In this document: one piece after another, positions 26,429 through 37,795 of the stretch
How the letters are laid out: each line of letters starts with the position of its first letter
Numbering within the stretch: the first letter of the stretch is position 1
Source: Gamarada debralockiae
Lineage: Eukaryota; Ascomycota; Leotiomycetes; Helotiales; Hyphodiscaceae
Assembly: GCA_002803225.1 (NCBI GenBank)
Contig: NXFV01000242.1
Coordinates: 1-64,000 of the forward strand
DNA length: 64,000 nt
Direction: 5' to 3'
Translations under genes and position numbers: made by a program
Notes under the pieces: model-generated
The model's input: only the letters and a program-made list of their open reading frames with translations
The model's database searches: none
What the model was told of the DNA's origin: nothing

Positions 26429-27590
26429 ATGAGTCTTCGCGTGGGCTACGTCAATGTCCAGGGCCTCTCGTCCGACAAGTTCGACGTCTGTTGCTGGCTC
26501 GTGGACACCATTTATGACTTTCTCTTCGTCGCGGAGACGTGGTTTATCGATCACCACGTCCGGAAGCATGACCGTCGTTTCCTCGCCTCCACTCCCAAAC
26601 CACCGCATGACCAAGGGCGACCGAGTGGGGGCGTTTATCTCTTAGGGACAAAGCATGCCCGGAGCATCTCGTCCAACGTCTACATCACCCCTCACTCCAT
26701 CACCTTCACTGCATCTCGGGCGTCTACCTTTCCCCCAGCATGAATAACGGTGAGATTGAACGTCACCTCAAATCCCTCGATTCCTCCGTCGTTATGGGAG
26801 ACATCAACGTCCGCTTTCGCAATGCCCTCCTCCAAGAAGGTTCAGCAGGTCCTCCAGGGCGGATGGACGTCTTCACACGCTGGCTGAAGGAGACGGGTCG
26901 AGCCCAAGCAGTGCCCGTCACCCACTGTACCGGCGTGGAACCGATCATTCGCCACCCCTCGGGCCTCCGTTCCAAGTTCAGCCTGGACCACTGCTTCATC
27001 CGCCACCGCCTCCTCGCGCGGGCCCAACTCTGCTTACTCGACGCGGCCCAGCTCTCCCTCTGGACCGACCATCGCGATGTCCTCCACCTCTCCATCCGTC
27101 AAGCCATCCAGCAGTCCATTAATTCAGGACGATCCCATCCGCTTCCACTTACGCCGGCTGAAAGACAAGAGGGTTCAAGATCAACTTCCCATAGTCATGA
27201 AGGAAGCCATCCAAACCCACTACCAACCGACTGGTGATATTGATCAGCTCAATGCCATGCTCACACGCATCGGTCAATCGGTGGCCCAGGAGTTATGCGG
27301 TTCGTACAAGCCGTCGCAGAAGGCATCCAAGTCTAAATCAGACAATCCCTCCTTCACCCGCCAATACAAAGAAGCCATGCAGACTTCCCTTGACAACAGC
27401 CCTATCCTTCCAACGTCCGATGCAATCGAGGCCATAACGGAGAATTTCCAGCTGTTCAAAGCCCGGTACTCATCTACCCTGTCCTCACGTCCATCCCCCC
27501 CCCACCCAAGTCGACATGCCACCTGACATCTGGAAGGCCTTCTTCTCGACCGAGAAGATCACGGCAGAGATCATCTCCCAACTTGGGGAG
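26429..27590 (+). pseudogene. LINE endonuclease domain, frameshifted
   Basis: Exonuclease-endonuclease-phosphatase fold used for target-site nicking. Starts MSLRVGYVNVQGL with the metal-binding glutamate in FVAETWF, then GVYL, GDINVR, SKFSLDHCF and TDHRDVLHLS. At least two frame changes (about 26715 and 27118) break it, and a third occurs in the C-run at about 27490-27500. It overlaps the end of the preceding ORF1-like frame. It stops at a TAG just after IISQLGEK, where the inverted segment begins. Confidence 0.7.
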
Positions 27591-27599
27591 AAGTAGGCC

Positions 27600-28770
27600 A
27601 AGTAGATTAGCGGTTAGTCGCGATGAGGATTTGGAGCCTCCATTTACCCAGGTCATGAGCTTCTTCCAAGGCTTGAAGGCGTTCGTGAAGGCCTGCTTAT
27701 TGGCTTTGGAACCTCGACGCCAGCTCTCGACCAGGGGAGCTCCGAATTCAAACATGGGCGCGAGGTACTGATTGTAGACGCGGAGACGATTGGCCACGCC
27801 CCAGGTATCCGAGTAGAGGGTCAGGAAGTCCGATCGCTTGATGGCTGCGGTAATTCGGATCTCAAGGTGCTTGATAAAGTCAATTCCAGTCTGCGTGATG
27901 GGGAAGCCAAGGTAGGTGTAGCATTTGGTCATGGGGATGGATTCGCCTTGGAGGAGGAGCCGTGATGGGTGTAGGGTGATGACGGCACACTTCGTGACAT
28001 TAAAGGTCAATCCAGCTTTAGTGGTCCAGGCTTCGGCTATGTCCAGCAGATATTGAGCTTCTCGGAGGTCACGTACGAGGATGACTCCGTCGTCTGTATA
28101 GAAGAGGTAGTGGGGAATGTCGGCGGCATCCGCATTCAAGAGGTAGAGAAGGCCATCAATGAAGATGTTGAAGAGCGCGGGCGAGAGTGGGGAGCCTTAG
28201 AGAACGCCGCAGGTCCGCTGAAATGGGGGGGAGACACCATCATTGATCAGGAGACGAGACTAGACATGGTCGATCATGAGGGAGCAGATGACGTTGACCA
28301 CCTGGCTGGGACACCCTCGGTCGATCAAGAGTTGTTAGAGTCGGCTATGATCGACGACGTTAAATGCGGCTCGGAGGTCGAGGAACACCGCGGTCGTTCG
28401 GATGCCGGTTGAGAGGAGGTGGAGGACGACGGCTGCATTGGTGACGACCGAGTAGCCCCCACGAAAGCCAGCTTGCGCAGGGTGGACTTGAGCCCAGCCT
28501 TCTTTATCAAAGATTCTTAGGAGGAGTCGTTCAAAAATCTTGCGGAACATGCAGATGATGGTGATAGGGCGCAGGTTGTGGGCATCGCGTCTCTTCTGGG
28601 GATCCTTGCTCAAGAGGTGGATGTCCGTCTGATTCCACGCTCTGGGGGTGCGGCCAGTTTGTATACAACGCAGGAAGAGGGTTTCCATGAGGAGCATAAA
28701 CTCGGTCTGGATGAAGGATTTCAGGAGCCGGATGTGGATGCCATCACTGCTTCATATTCGCCCCCATGGC
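27600..28770 (-). pseudogene. LINE reverse transcriptase domain, inverted inside the element
   Basis: Read on the minus strand from about 28770: SSDGIHIRLLKSF, then TLFLRCIQTGRTPRAWNQTD, RPITIICMFRKIFERLLLR, AQAGFRGGYSV, VFLDLRAAFNVVDHSRL, and after a break the catalytic HYLFYTDDGVILV (YTDD in place of the commoner YADD), then CAVITLHPSR and CYTYLGFPI. The frame is interrupted between about 28335 and 28139. It ends at SSRLTANLLG near 27600. Orientation is opposite to the endonuclease upstream and to the C-terminal part downstream. Confidence 0.8.
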
Positions 28771-30692
28771 AAACGATCGACCCTTCGCGACGGTTGTCTT
28801 CCATCCATTGGTGACATCGCTAGAGCAGCCGCAGGTACTCCTCCCACGTCTTCCCTTGGCAGATCCTTCCCCATCACTTTCGTGCTCACTTCCATCCTCA
28901 CTGTCATGCTCACTTCCCTCTTGCTCATCACTCCCTTCAGGTGCAGTTGCAGCATCGTCCAGTTCCTGTAGCTCTCTACCAACCTCCCCCAGGAGTTCCT
29001 CATCGATTATGTCGTCCTCAAATCCAGTGGAAAAGTCCTCCTCAAATGCCGACCGCAGCTGTGGGGGCACAATGCGACCTGCTGGGGGGCTTCGTATTTC
29101 CCGGGCCGGGCCTGGGAAATGCGGGAGAGGCTCCCCATTACCGGCATCTGTACCCTCGAGTTCCAGCCCAACGTTTCCAGCAACTCAAGACCCAATATCA
29201 ACTGGTCATCAAACAACTATCCGAGGAGAACCCACTTTGTATGATCCTGCATACCAATACATCCGTATTCATACGCGCCCTTCGCAGTGATCAGACCTTT
29301 AATGCCTTCCTTCTCACATCCCCTAGCACGGACCTCAAGGCCTAATTACAGACCCACTTGCTCAAAATACGTTGGAAGATCGTCCATCAGGAAGCCCAGA
29401 AGGCCAAGATGTCCCGGATCATCCCCATGGAGTCCCGAACGGTTCCTGGTTTATTCCTGGCGGACATCAGCCTCACGGCACCTATCCTAGCCCAACGCAT
29501 GCTCTTTGCCTACCGACGGAACTGCTTTGGCCTGAAGAAGAGATGTCTATGTAGGTAGCCTTACCTCCGCACCCATGAGATCTGTGCCCACCTCCCACAT
29601 CCTGTTCTACTATCTTTGGAAGACCAGAGGAGAAAGGCTATGATATTCTCTCACCTGGATCCACAAGACGCCAAGGTCACGGACGTGGACTACCTTCTCA
29701 ACATTGGCCGGCTAGACGAAGCTACCAAGGTGCTCACAGCAATCAGCATCAAACTGGGGGAAGCCTATCACCAAGAGCAGTTGGCACTAGCACAGAATGA
29801 TCTTGGTACTGTTGGTTTTGACTAGGTAAGTGGGCCCCTTAGTCCTTTGTAGATTAATGTTAACTAAGTAGGCTGTTACGTCAACCTCCTCTACCCAAAC
29901 CAACCCCACGGACCTAAGCACGTCCGTAAACTGCTCACATGCCTTCTGTTGTCAGTGGCGTGTGTATCGCCCTAAACTATGGCGTTATTCTGGTTTTGTC
30001 AGCTCTGCGGCAGTATCTACTATAACATTGCTGTCATCGACTTAGCTCGTGGCATCTCGTCAGTCGCTGTGGGATGTTGACCGGCCTTTCGGGTAGTCTT
30101 AGCACGAGACGAGTTGAAGAACTCTTAGCTGTGAGCAACAGTAACGGACGGATCAGCGCGGCAGTTCCTGTGCGTTTGATTCCAGAAGTGCGCGCGGGGA
30201 GACAGCGTAGGGTGGACGCCTCTCAGGAGGCCTGCACCAACCGATCACGGACATCTCACCGTACACGAGAGAACCTCTGTCGGCGGAGGGTACTAGGGAG
30301 GATGTTCTGAACTGGGTACTACACCGATCCTATTGGATGAGACGTGGGTCATGGGAAGGTCTCTGGCCAAGTAGCCATGGAGACGCCGGATAGTAAGTCG
30401 TCGAAGTCTGCTGCTGTGGTTCTTCAGGGCGGGAGATGGATAGTGTTGGAAGATCGGTCCAGCCTGAGATCGGACTGTTCTCCAGTCACTCGATTACCTT
30501 GCAAGCACGTAACGTAGCTTGGGGTAGCTCTGTATTAGGACCTGGGTCCTGGTCGTTGCCGTCAGTTCGAGGAGGGAGCTGGTAAATTGAGATGGAAGCG
30601 CCTGGATGTTCGTGTGGTGATGCTGCATTCTGAAATCAGGAACGGCTACTTCAAGATGTACAGTAGTTATTAGCCAAAAATAATAGCATATT

Positions 30693-30708
30693 TAACCCCT
30701 AACCCTAA
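30693..30708. repeat. Short telomere-like sequence
   Basis: The 16 bases TAACCCCTAACCCTAA resemble two to three fungal telomere units, one with an extra C. It lies at the start of an AT-rich stretch between the LINE remnant and the Pogo remnant. It is short enough to be chance. Confidence 0.3.
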
Positions 30709-30834
30709 GCTATCTTAATTTTTAACCACGAAACTATAACCTTTAAATATTAATTATAAACTAATACCTAGAGATAAACTAATAAGGAGTATATATTTGT
30801 GAATCGTATATATTATAGTATATATTAAGGTAGT

Positions 30835-31961
30835 CTTTGTTGTGAGATTTATCTGCCTGTGTATGAGCAACTACACCTGTTTTGCCCTATGGTTCCAAAC
30901 AGCTCCAAGATGGTCAATCTCCCACAAGCCCCTAGCTCGAAAGCAATTTAGTCGTTTGGCTGTACCAATAAACTATGGGGGCAGCTTATTAGTTCCTGAT
31001 GCATTAGTACAAAAGTTGGCTGTAATTCGAGCCTTTGCCTTCTTTGTTCCTTTGGCTTCGAATGTTAATAGAGACTAGTCTAGTTTCATCTTCTAATAGT
31101 AGCCTAATTCATCTATGTTATAAGTAAGCTCTAGTCTATATTCTCTTACTGCCTCTCGTATCTCCTCTATTATCTTCTTACTCTTATCATCTATCTGTGC
31201 TAATGTACCTTCCCTATAACATCGTCTTTCCTAGATTCTATACCTCCTTTTAAAACTATCTAACTACCCAATTAAGAACTTAGGAGCCTCTTTCCTAGCA
31301 TAGCATAGAAGCTTACCCCAAAACTCCTTTGCCTTTAAGACTAATAGTTCACTAGTTATTAAACCTAAATCAAGGTGCCAATTATATCGAATCTACTATT
31401 CAGCTAATGCCTCCTCCAACTTCTTATATTCTAGTCTGTAGGCTCTTGAAGATAAAAGGGTGAATTTGGATAGTTCTTAGTTATCCAGATAGGTATATTC
31501 GAGCTCAAATAATCTAATACTATAAAAGAAGAAAGGACGTGATTAAACCTTATTAGAACTATACAATTGTGTCCTTTTGCTCTCTCTTCCCAAACGTAGG
31601 GTTAGCCTACTATTTGCGAAGCTCCCTACGCTCTTGATTCGTTGCAGTCTAATGGTTCTTTCGAATACCAGTAGGAGTATTTGATCTGTGAAGAGGAGGA
31701 GGTGATATCGGTCGATTTGTAAGAGCAACTGCTGTAGTAGCGCGCTGTTCTGGCGTTGGTATAGGCATAATAAAAGTCTCGAAAATAACACAAAAATGCA
31801 GCTATTCTCGACTAAAACGCTGCTCTAGTTATATCGGAACACACCAAAAAAACCAGCTCTTGAGTCCGATATATGCTGCAAAAAATTTTAGGTTCCGCGA
31901 GCTAGGCCGAATTAGGGAGGATTCCGATATAAGCCAGTCCGATATGACCAAGTTTGACTGT
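30835..31961 (-). mobile_element. RIP-like Pogo/Fot1-family DNA transposon remnant
   Basis: Minus strand from a terminal sequence at 31961 (ACAGTCAAACTTGGTCATAT) flanked outside by TA, the target of Tc1/mariner elements. About 190 bp in is an ATG (near 31770, MPIPTPEQRATTAVALT). Further on, decayed transposase is readable: FKRRY (CENP-B-type DNA-binding region), TLAQIDDKSKKIIEEIREAV, TYNIDELGYY with the first catalytic Asp, then EAKGTKKAKARITANFCTNA, and LPP*FIGTAKR. Conserved tryptophans are TAG stops (YY*KM, PP*FIG), i.e. G-to-A changes as left by RIP, and the DNA is AT-rich. The frame ends near 30835 before the other catalytic residues and no second terminal repeat is seen, so the copy is truncated. 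Confidence 0.78.
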
Positions 31962-32614
31962 ATATGAGAGCTCAGGACGGGCCGATTGAAGCGATGTCTG
32001 TGACTAGATCTCAGTACTGCGCGATATGTGAAAGGCTCGAGCAACGCGGGGTTGAGATAAACAGAAGATGTGTTGTGGGGAAGAAAAAGAGGAGCGGGTG
32101 GTGCCTTCCCTTGTTCTAGCAAATTTCGGGCATCAGCCCTTGCAGCAGCCATGCCCCAGCCACCAGTTTTAGCGCTTCGGGCCTGGCAAGCTTCCATTCA
32201 AGATCCTCACCCCTATCATCTCTTGAAGTTGGAACAATTACCGCTCGAGCAAGTACCTAAACCTGCAACTCATGTATGAGAGACAATTACTGTCTTTAAC
32301 GACTAATCTGAACTCGAATCGAGGATTTTGGAAAAGCCTGATTGGATGCATGTTGCAGGGGCGCAGCACTTGTTGGCGGCAAATGAAACTTAGACCACCG
32401 TGCCCGCTATCTCCCGGTGATAAAGTTAGTCCGAGATTCTTGTGTTCCTGATTCGGGTCTTGTCGCTGCCTGGCACTTTTTCTCTACGTCGCTGCCTGGC
32501 ACTTTTTTTCTGCTTCGCCTTCAACACATTTGAAATATTAAGGTCACTTGTAAAGTATTTTCACCTTCGTGCTAGTTCGATTCTATCTTTCAGTCTCCAA
32601 TAAATTCTACAGCA
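31962..32614. other. Intergenic, promoter region of the ATPase gene
   Basis: No gene is supported. A short direct repeat (GTCGCTGCCTGGCACTTTTT, at about 32461 and 32489) lies just upstream of the ATG at 32615. Confidence 0.5.
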
Positions 32615-35600
32615 ATGGCTAGCCTGTTTTCAAGAGAGCAAGCCAACGAGCACATACGAGAAATTCGTCGACGGAAAGGCGTGGACAATCTAGACGGGCA
32701 GGAATCTGACAATATGCGCGATCTAGATCGAACACTAAACATGTGAGTATCAATCAAAATAGATCTTCTCAGGAATATATTAATAAAGCGTCCTAGACTT
32801 TCCGATCAGCTCTACGAGAAGGAGACGCACTTTCTTCTTGAACTGATCCAGAATGCTGACGACAACACTTTTGACGAAGCAACTCCATCTATTTCGTTCA
32901 CCTGCAATAGCTGCAATGGCCAATGGACTCTCGAAATTGAATGTAATGAGGTTGGATTTAAGCAAGAAAACGTCGAAGCACTATGTCGCATTGGAGACAG
33001 CACGAAGAGAGCCGATCAGCGAACCCATGGGTTCATCGGAGAGAAAGGAATCGGCTTTAAGTCTGTATTCAAGGTTGCGAATATTGTTCGGATCCATTCA
33101 AAGGCATACTCATTCATGCTCGACAGGAGAAAAAGGCTTGGCATGATTGCGCCTATTGTTGATAGATCACCTTGGCAAGAAGCGCGAGACGATCGGCCTG
33201 GAACCCATATGCTGCTGGAGCTTAACAGCGAGTCAGAATCTCGAATCATCATCGGCGAGCTTATTAAATTAGAGCCACAACTTCTAATATTCTTGCGCAA
33301 TATATCCAAACTACGTATCACCACGCCTGCCCGAAAACTTCAATTCAAAATTGAGAAGATAGTACAGGATCAGACGTTCGACGGGATGGAAACTGCAACG
33401 TTGACTAGCACGTCCACCCGCCTGTCCACAAGGTCCTCATCAGATCGCCAAACAACGGTGAGAAAGTATATGATCATTCGCTACAAAGAGAATCTGCTTC
33501 CCACAGATGCCAGAAGAGTCAACGTCAGAGAGACTGAGGTTGTTCTGGCTTTCCCCGTCGACAGCAATGGGCGACCAGTGCTGCAGAGTCAACAAACATA
33601 TGCGTATCTACCTATAAACGACTACGGGTTCAATGTGAGTCATCTCAAATTACTTTGGCTGATGCCGATCGCTGCTAACGTGTCTTTAAAGTATCTCATT
33701 CAAGGAGACTTCCTATTAGTGGCCAACAGGGAGAGTGTCGATTCCTCAGAATGGAATGACGAAGTCCTAAAGGCTGTTCTTACAGCTTTTTTGTCCAAAG
33801 CTGTTCCTCGGTTCAACAAAATTCGAAGCGATCGATCTAGCGGCCTCCGTTACACATGGCCCCTGTATCTTAGAGATGGAGGAGGGTCCAACGCATTCTG
33901 GCGCAGACTCAACAGATGGATTTTTGCTCACCTAGCGACAGCCGAGGCTGTAGAGTCGCAATACGAAGGTCAACTCTGCCGCCCTGGAACCTTATACTAC
34001 ATTCCGCCAGATTATAGATCACGGGAAAGGCCATTGGTTGAAGATGACACCAGCGCCAAATGCCATTTATCTCTTGCATACGATGCTACGGGCGCTGATA
34101 TTCTGCCAATTTTATACCGAATGGGCGTCAAAAACATGGGAATCCACGATTTGGTGGGGGAACTGAGAGAACTCATTGCGAAAAATGGCATTTCATACCT
34201 CGAAACCCGATCAAGACGTTGGCATGCAAAGATTGCAGAACTTCTCCGTCGTCAAATCAATAGATCATGGATTGCTGATATTCCCCTAATACCACTACGT
34301 GATGGAAGATGGGTCCCGTTCGATGATGGGCACATTTTTCTAGAGGAGGACACATCGAACTCAACGATACCCGGGGGATTAGACATCCGCTTGGTTCAAG
34401 CCGAAGCATGTCTGGATCCGAGTCGAAAGGCTTTTTTCCAATGGCTTGGTATTAGAAAGTGTGACCGAGCTGAAGTCTGCCGGATGATCCTGGAACGCTA
34501 CTCCCCTCTCCAGCAAAGAACACTAGACGATGCAGTCGACGATGTCATCTATCTGTTCCAAACGCCTCACTCAGCCAATATCCCTTCCATTCGACATCTT
34601 TTACTCATGGAAGCGTCACCGACTTCATATTTCAAGAAGGGCCACGATCTTTATGTGGAAGAACCTGATAAAATATCTATCATAAGCAAGTTTGCTGACA
34701 ATCCTGACAGTAACATGAACCTTCTGCATCCTTCATATATCGCCAAAGCCTGCGCAGTAGGAAATGAGTCAGAGTTTGTGAGCTGGATATGCTCCAGCCT
34801 CGGTGTATCCACGAAACCACGTCTTGTTGACCTCCGGCAGAGGTTGACTCCGGAATTCCGTTTCCTCTATGACAATGCAAGCAAAGATTTATTACTTCTA
34901 CTTCGAGAGAGCTGGGATAATTATGCTTCTCAGCTTGAACTAAAGGATTCAAAATTGAATAAAGCGCTTTCGGAGATGAAGGTATTGTGTACAGATGGCG
35001 AGATGCACCACCTAGACCAAACGGTCTTGCCACGTGAAGTTTTAATAGCTGCAGGTCCGAACCTGTTTTTTGTCGATATACCTGATGCAGTCGATCCTCG
35101 TTGGGACAAACTTACCCATCTCCGCGTTCTCTGTTCGAGATGCGTGGACCTATACCGGTACCAGTTGAGGGCTCTCGCACTACTTCCCGTAAACGATACC
35201 ACAACAAAAGCAGCCACGGAGGCAGCATATGCCGGACTACAATCGTCCATGCATAGGCCTAGCGGCAGAGTCAAGTAAGTGAGAGAGTAAAGCTTTCTAC
35301 AAAGATAAACCTAATTCATATCGTTTAGAACGGATTTCGAAACTTATCGACTTGTATTCAACCCAGAACTCAATCGATGGGTGGATATATCCGAATGTGT
35401 ATGGAGCGGGCCCAGGTTGAGCATGGTATTTGACCTCAGTTCTCAATATCCGGAATATCAGCTGCTATTCCAACGCTATTTGGAGCTTGGAAACGTGGAC
35501 GCCAATCACATTGTCAGGGAATTACGTGCAACAGGCAGAACTCAGATTGAGAGATTGAAAGAACTGTTGGTTCTGCTTAGCAAGTATCTCAAAGATCCAT

Positions 35601-37584
35601 TTCCCCAAACCCTAGTTACAACACTGCAAGGGATGGCCATATTTCCTGTCAGAACTCTTGATGGCAGCGTCGTCAGCATGAGATATGAAGATGTTTGGTA
35701 CGTAGCAGATCGACCAAGCTTACGAGCAAGTTTTAGTGGGAAGCTCTCCCTTCTGGATTTTGATGTGAAAACCGTCCGAACACTTCAACCTTTAATTATA
35801 GCTTTGGACAAAACGTCGCGGCTACTGTCTATAGCCGATGAGCCAAAATTGGAGAAAATTGGTACGCCTATATTAGACGTACAGAAGACCACGGATCTAA
35901 GGCTCAGAGCGGTCCATTTTTCGTCGTATGTATAGAGCCTGATGAGAGTGGTATTTACTGATCGTGCAACAGACTAGTTGCCGAACCCACTTTCGAAGCT
36001 AAGGCACAGCTTCTGCATAGCTTGAGTACCCTCCAAGTTTGGGTCGTCCCAGAGGTTCGATTGATTCACAAAGTCCACGGCATGCTTGGAGTGGAAGAAC
36101 AAGGCAGTGTCGTATTCAACGACGCCGACAACACGAGGCTCGATATTTACATTTCTCGCAATGAAACGACACAGGCAGTCATCAATCATGAGCTATCTTA
36201 TCAGTTCATACAATATTGCGGAATCCCGAATGACCGTCATTTGATGGTTGAGCCCATCTTAGGTTATCCTTCCGAAGAGCTTCGGCGTTTCCTTGACGAG
36301 CATGGGCTGGAGGGATCACTTGACCATCCTGACACACACATGAACGATCTACAAACAAATCCCGAGGTCAACGAAGATGAGGGACAAGATGAAGTTGTCG
36401 AAATATCCCGTGCGAACTTTATAGCACGAAGAACGCCTAATTCGAGTAGGGCTACTGTTCCCCCAGAGCCAGATCTTGAAGTCTCCAGACAGCCTTACTT
36501 GCTGGAGGAGAGAGCACCACAACCAAACAGAAATAATTTGTCTGTTGGGAGAGCAACTACTCTGCCAAGCACGAGACCATCTTCATTCGCGAATTCTTCA
36601 CGAGAGCGAGCGAATCAAGCTAATCCAGTGTTTGAATCCAACATTGATGCAAGTCGCGCATCCTCTTCAGGCGCCAGCCCTTCCTTGTTGGGTGAGGAAG
36701 TACCAGACTCAAACGAAAGCAGTATGCCTGCCGATGGAGCGGATGCTCTGCCAAACACAGCGACGACTCCAATCATGACCCCTTCGCTAGAGCAAATGAA
36801 TCGTGCAAATCCAGCGCTGAGATCTAATATCGATGCAAGCATTACATCCTTTTCAGGCGTAAGGAGCGAACGCGCTCCAGCTCAACAGGGATCTAATTAC
36901 CCGAGGCAACCCTTATCAATTGTGACCGACAATGATCGACGCATTGGCTTACTAGGAGAAATATTCGTAAGCCACCTTCCACTCCCAACTCCTCCGCGAG
37001 TTTTCACTCACTGTGACAGATCAACGATTGGCTCTCTCAAGAACTCCAAGACTGGGATCCGACTCGTCACTGGACAAGCAAAAATCGCAATCATGTACAC
37101 GCAGGCAATCGGTTTATAGGCAATGAGGGAGACTATGCCGACTTTACATATGCAGATACTCGTGGAAACTTGACGAGTCTACTGTTTAGATGTGGTTTCA
37201 TCCAAGACACATACACCGCAACATGGCTGAGGAGTCCCCCAACTTACCACTTGGAAGTCAAGTCCACGACAGCATCCTGCAACGAGCCATTTTATATGAG
37301 CAATAACCAAGTAGAGATGGTAAGAGAATCACCCTCCGTGTATCTTAAACAGATTCGACAAATGCTAACATAAAAAGTCACGTGGCTGGACTTTCTCATG
37401 GACAAGCAACATAGTACCACAAAATGTATACGTGCTGATAAGGGTCTATAACCTCGAGAGGCAGGCACCAGGATTTAAAGCATATGTGGATCCATGGGCT
37501 ATGTATTTGCGGCGGGAATTGAGTTTCTTTGCTCGAGGAGATTATGCTGTGACTATAAGCACCGATGAAATGGACTTTACTTAA
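32615..37584 (+). CDS. NO VEIN-like GHKL ATPase with C-terminal DUF3883 domain
   Basis: Large intracellular protein, about 1548 residues, from exons 32615-32742, 32797-33634, 33692-35274, 35329-35925, 35973-36966, 37020-37319 and 37378-37584. The N terminus is a histidine-kinase/Hsp90-like ATPase: ELIQNADDN (N-box, Asn62), then IGDS, and GEKGIGFKSVFKV (about residue 125). The body (LPINDYGF, YLIQGDFLLVANRE) matches sacsin/NO VEIN proteins. A disordered stretch (about 1150-1360) contains a degenerate duplication (ANPVFESNIDAS and ANPALRSNIDAS). The C terminus is DUF3883: LLGEIF, GDYADFTYAD, YHLEVKST, PFYMSNNQVEM, GWTFSW. The spacing of E, D and E-V-K resembles PD-(D/E)xK nucleases, which is my inference. 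The second intron is 57 bp with no stop, so it could be retained in frame. The cellular role in fungi is unknown. Confidence 0.88.
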
Positions 37585-37654
37585 CTGGCTCGAGGAGATT
37601 ATGCTGTGACTATAAGCACCGATGAAATGGACTTTACTTAACTGGCTCGAGGAG
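37531..37654. repeat. 57-bp tandem duplication across the ATPase stop codon
   Basis: The 57-bp unit 37531-37587 is repeated exactly at 37588-37644, with the first 10 bases of a third copy at 37645-37654. The unit covers the last 17 codons of the ATPase gene plus its TAA. The coding sequence therefore ends in the first copy and the second lies in the 3' UTR. Confidence 0.93.
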
Positions 37655-37795
37655 GACAACTTTGCTGTTAATGTTTTTACAACATAATGCGCGCAATCTC
37701 ACCAAATCCCCAACGTCGCCAAACCTCGTTTAACCTCATATTTATTTATATACACTTAGAAAGAATAATTCTTCTTCTTTTTGTTTTTAATTTAG

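Larger units (their letters stand above)
25540..30660 (+). mobile_element. Degenerate non-LTR (LINE) retrotransposon with an internal inversion
   Basis: Remnant of a fungal LINE. Plus-strand order: an ORF1-like segment (about 25543-26517), an apurinic-type endonuclease region (26429-27240: VGYVNVQGLSSDKFD, VMGDINVR, LDHCF, TDHRDVLH), a linker to about 27596, then the reverse transcriptase on the minus strand, then the C-terminal part of the polyprotein again on the plus strand (about 29160-29825), where a cysteine/histidine knuckle (CLCR, then H and C) follows QRMLFAYRRNCFGLKKR. Frameshifts near 26715, 27118 and 27515 and stops at several points make it non-functional. Element ends are not defined; 29830-30660 is presumed 3' UTR. 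No target-site duplication was found by eye. Confidence 0.8.

Noticed and set aside
28941..29290. Ser-rich plus-strand gene
   Set aside because: It lies within the inverted part of the LINE; the acidic minus-strand frame continues into the reverse transcriptase.
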